From assembly GCF_017875275.1 (NCBI RefSeq), contig NZ_JAGGML010000001.1, forward strand, positions 1,552,501 to 1,616,500: a DNA stretch of 64,000 nt, given 5' to 3'. Source of the stretch: Xanthobacter flavus (lineage in GTDB: Bacteria; Pseudomonadota; Alphaproteobacteria; Rhizobiales; Xanthobacteraceae). The notes under the pieces are model-generated. The model was not told the DNA's origin and searched no databases. It saw only the letters and a program-made list of their open reading frames with translations. The translations under genes and the position numbers were made by a program. Shown here one piece after another: positions 61,801 to 64,000 of this stretch (position 1 is its first letter; each line of letters begins with the position of its first letter).

Positions 61801-63972
61801 ATGAAAGACGCTTCCGTCAGCAGCACCGCGCCCCGCGGCACGCCGGATATCGGCGGGTGCGACAGCGAGCCGATCCACATTCCGGGCTCCATCCAGCCGC
61901 ACGGCCTGCTGCTGGTGGCGGACCCGCGCACGCGCACCGTGGTGGGCGGAGCCGGCGACATCGAGGGCCGCCTCGCCGAAGGCTGGCTCGGCGCCACCCT
62001 CGACACATTGCTCGGGCCGGACATGGCCGCGCCGCTCCAGGCGGCCGTGCAGCAGGCCCCGCAGACTGTCGTCACCCGCCTCGGCCTCCTCGCCGGGCGC
62101 GCCGAGACGTTCGAGGTGCTGCTGCATCGCGCCGCGCAGGGCATCCTCGTGGAGCTGGAGCCGGCCCCCGAGGTGCGGCTCGGCGCGGCCGAGGTGCTGG
62201 CCGGGCTCGACGCCGCCGCCGTGAGCTTCGAGCGCGCGGCGGACCTGCGCAATCTCTGCGCCGAGGCGGCCGCCGTCTTCCGCCGCATCACCGGCTTCGA
62301 CCGGGTGATGATCTACCAGTTCCTCGACGACGAGGCGGGGACGGTGCTCGGCGAGGCGAAGGCGAAGGAGATGGGCTCCTTCCTGAACCACCATTTCCCC
62401 GGCAGCGACATCCCCCGCCAGGCCCGCGCGCTCTATGTGCGCAACCGCGTGCGGGTGATCCCCGACGTGTCCTACACGCCCGCCCCGCTGCGTCCCGCCG
62501 AGGCCGGGCTCGCCCAGCTCGATCTGTCGGATGTGATGCTGCGTTCCGTCTCGCCCATCCACATCCAGTATCTGCGCAACATGGGGGTGGGGGCCTCGGC
62601 CTCCGTGTCCATCGTCAAGGACGGGTTGCTGTGGGGCCTCGTCGCCTGCCATCACCGCACGCCCCGCCGCCTGCCCTACGAACTGCGCATGGCCTGCCAG
62701 TCGCTCGCCGCCAACCTCGCCCGCCAGATCCGCACCCGCGAGGAGGCGATGCAGTATCGCGACCGCATCCGGCTGCACGGTGCCGAGGATTCGCTCGCCG
62801 ACTATCTCTCCGCCGACGCCCCGGTGGAGGAGGTGCTCACCCGCCACGGCGACGACCTGCGCCGGGCGCTGGGCGCCGACGGCTTCGCCGTGGTCGAGGC
62901 CGACCGCGTGCGCACCTGCGGCCGCTGCCCGGACGAGACGGCGCTCCGGCGCATCGCCCGCTGGGTGGAGGCGCGGGCGCAAAGGCGCGCCTTCAGCACC
63001 CACACCCTGCCCGCCCTGCTGCCCGCCGCCGCCGAGGTCGCGCCGCTGGCCAGCGGCGTCGCGGCGGTGAACATCCCCGGCGACGCGCCGCTGGTGCTGC
63101 TGTGGCTGCGCGCCGAGCAGGTGGAGGTGGTCAACTGGGCCGGCAATCCGCATCGCGACGACCCGGCCGATCCCAATGCCCAGCTCACCCCGCGTGCCTC
63201 CTTCGAGGCATGGAGCGAGACCGTGCGTGGCAAGGCGCGCGCCTGGTCGATGGCGGAGGTGGAGACCATCAACCGCCTCGGCCACGCCGTGCTGCAGGCG
63301 CGCCAGAACCGGCGCGTGCGCGACCTCAACCGCCGGCTCTCCGCCACCGTGGTGGAGAACGAGCAGTTGCTGCAGCACAAGGACTTCCTGATGCGCGAGG
63401 TGAACCACCGCGTGCAGAACAGCCTGCAGCTGGTGTCCTCCTTCCTGCGCCTGCAATCGCGGCGCCTCGGCGAGAGCGAGGCGGCCTCGGCCCTGGCGGA
63501 GGCGGAGCGCCGGGTGGCGGCGGTGGGCCTCGTGCATCGTCAGCTCTATGCCGGCGAGCAGGTGGAGGCGGTGGACCTCTCGCGCTATCTCATCGACCTC
63601 ACCAACGAGGTCACGAGCGCCCTCGGCAAGGAGTGGGAAGCCCACATCAGGCTCGATGTGGCGCCGGTGCTGATGGCGGCCGACCGGGCGGTGCGGCTGG
63701 GTCTGATCCTCACCGAGCTGGTGCTCAACACCGCCAAATATGCCTATGGCGGCGCCCCCGGCCCGCTCAGCGTGGCGCTGGAGCAGCACCGCGACCGCTT
63801 CCGCCTCATCGTCGCCGACCACGGCAGCGGCAAGGTGGGCGAGCGCCAGGGCTTCGGCACGCTCATGATCAAGGCCATGGTGCAGGGCCTCGACGGCGTG
63901 CTCGCCGACGAGGAGAACGCCCCCGGCCTGCGCACCATCGTCACCGCCCCGATATGCCCGGCGGGAGGTTGA
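61801..63972 (+). CDS. bphP: Bacteriophytochrome histidine kinase (HWE/HisKA_2 type)
   Basis: The 723-residue protein has PAS-GAF-PHY photosensory domains. C20 in GGCDSEPIHIPGS is the biliverdin-attachment cysteine of bacterial phytochromes. The GAF domain has FPGSDIPRQAR (PASDIP motif) and SPIHIQYLRNMGV (chromophore His), and the PHY tongue has TPRASF. The kinase has H536 in REVNHRVQNSLQLVSSFLRLQ, of the HWE/HisKA_2 class, with ATP-binding LVLNTAKYAYG. It senses red/far-red light. No heme oxygenase is in the window; genes beyond its end are unseen. Confidence 0.94.
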   Translation: MKDASVSSTAPRGTPDIGGCDSEPIHIPGSIQPHGLLLVADPRTRTVVGGAGDIEGRLAEGWLGATLDTLLGPDMAAPLQAAVQQAPQTVVTRLGLLAGRAETFEVLLHRAAQGILVELEPAPEVRLGAAEVLAGLDAAAVSFERAADLRNLCAEAAAVFRRITGFDRVMIYQFLDDEAGTVLGEAKAKEMGSFLNHHFPGSDIPRQARALYVRNRVRVIPDVSYTPAPLRPAEAGLAQLDLSDVMLRSVSPIHIQYLRNMGVGASASVSIVKDGLLWGLVACHHRTPRRLPYELRMACQSLAANLARQIRTREEAMQYRDRIRLHGAEDSLADYLSADAPVEEVLTRHGDDLRRALGADGFAVVEADRVRTCGRCPDETALRRIARWVEARAQRRAFSTHTLPALLPAAAEVAPLASGVAAVNIPGDAPLVLLWLRAEQVEVVNWAGNPHRDDPADPNAQLTPRASFEAWSETVRGKARAWSMAEVETINRLGHAVLQARQNRRVRDLNRRLSATVVENEQLLQHKDFLMREVNHRVQNSLQLVSSFLRLQSRRLGESEAASALAEAERRVAAVGLVHRQLYAGEQVEAVDLSRYLIDLTNEVTSALGKEWEAHIRLDVAPVLMAADRAVRLGLILTELVLNTAKYAYGGAPGPLSVALEQHRDRFRLIVADHGSGKVGERQGFGTLMIKAMVQGLDGVLADEENAPGLRTIVTAPICPAGG

Positions 63973-64000
63973 TGGGTGGCGCTCAGGCGCCGCGGGCTTG

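Noticed and set aside
63973-64000. Possible stop of a minus-strand gene at the right edge
   Set aside because: Only about 25 bases are visible, too few to support a gene.

Overview
This is a GC-rich chromosomal window from an alphaproteobacterium, most likely a member of the Hyphomicrobiales close to Xanthobacteraceae (Xanthobacter, Azorhizobium or Ancylobacter type). The evidence is family content: a TIGR02186 protein paired with TauE, an IalB-family protein, an extensin-like protein, a short Omp31-type barrel, an HWE-type phytochrome kinase and a PetM-like small membrane protein. No rRNA, phage, CRISPR or complete insertion sequence was seen.

Layout. 1-3.85 kb is a decaying sulfonate-utilisation region. 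It holds a frameshifted FAD oxidoreductase, a broken flavin reductase, ssuB disrupted by a 7-bp tandem duplication, and an ssuD fragment joined to the tail of ssuA. One intact small secreted protein sits among them. 3.9-13.4 kb is ordinary housekeeping: msrA, folP-folK, a CsbD-type stress protein, meaB, a pyroglutamyl-peptidase-like protein, a TauE/TIGR02186 pair, a crotonase, tRNA-Gln and a quinone-reductase-like dehydrogenase divergent from an HxlR regulator. 14-31.6 kb carries a NAPE-PLD-like hydrolase, polyphosphate:AMP phosphotransferase, MaoC, a DnaJ-type protein, pdxH, an SDR, corA, an L,D-transpeptidase, an extensin-like protein, a HAD phosphatase, a SRAP protein, an outer-membrane barrel, two tandem paralogous secreted proteins and propionyl-CoA synthetase.

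31.8-41.8 kb holds an acyl-CoA synthetase, a PhnA-like protein, a fused ABC exporter, a ClC channel, a deformylase-like protein that lacks metal ligands, an orphan TRAP-type binding protein and a GGDEF-EAL protein. 41.8-46.4 kb is a compact sugar-acid catabolic locus: GntR regulator, Bug-type binding protein, arabinonate-type dehydratase and HpaI-type aldolase. At 46.4-49.1 kb a SABATH-type carboxyl methyltransferase is divergent from a BchE-type B12/radical-SAM cyclase. A membrane-anchored adenosine deaminase-like protein, a REP-like palindromic repeat and an IalB-family protein follow.

51.9-59.4 kb is dominated by a giant autotransporter adhesin with a repetitive passenger. Its beta-barrel is separated from the passenger by one in-frame TGA standing where a Trp codon would fit. 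A divergent AraC regulator, ChaC and a bacteriophytochrome histidine kinase close the window.

The points most worth a second look are the TGA inside the autotransporter, the methyltransferase/BchE pair with no photosynthesis genes around it, the deformylase-like pseudoenzyme, the binding protein next to the c-di-GMP protein, and the stepwise decay of the ssu locus.
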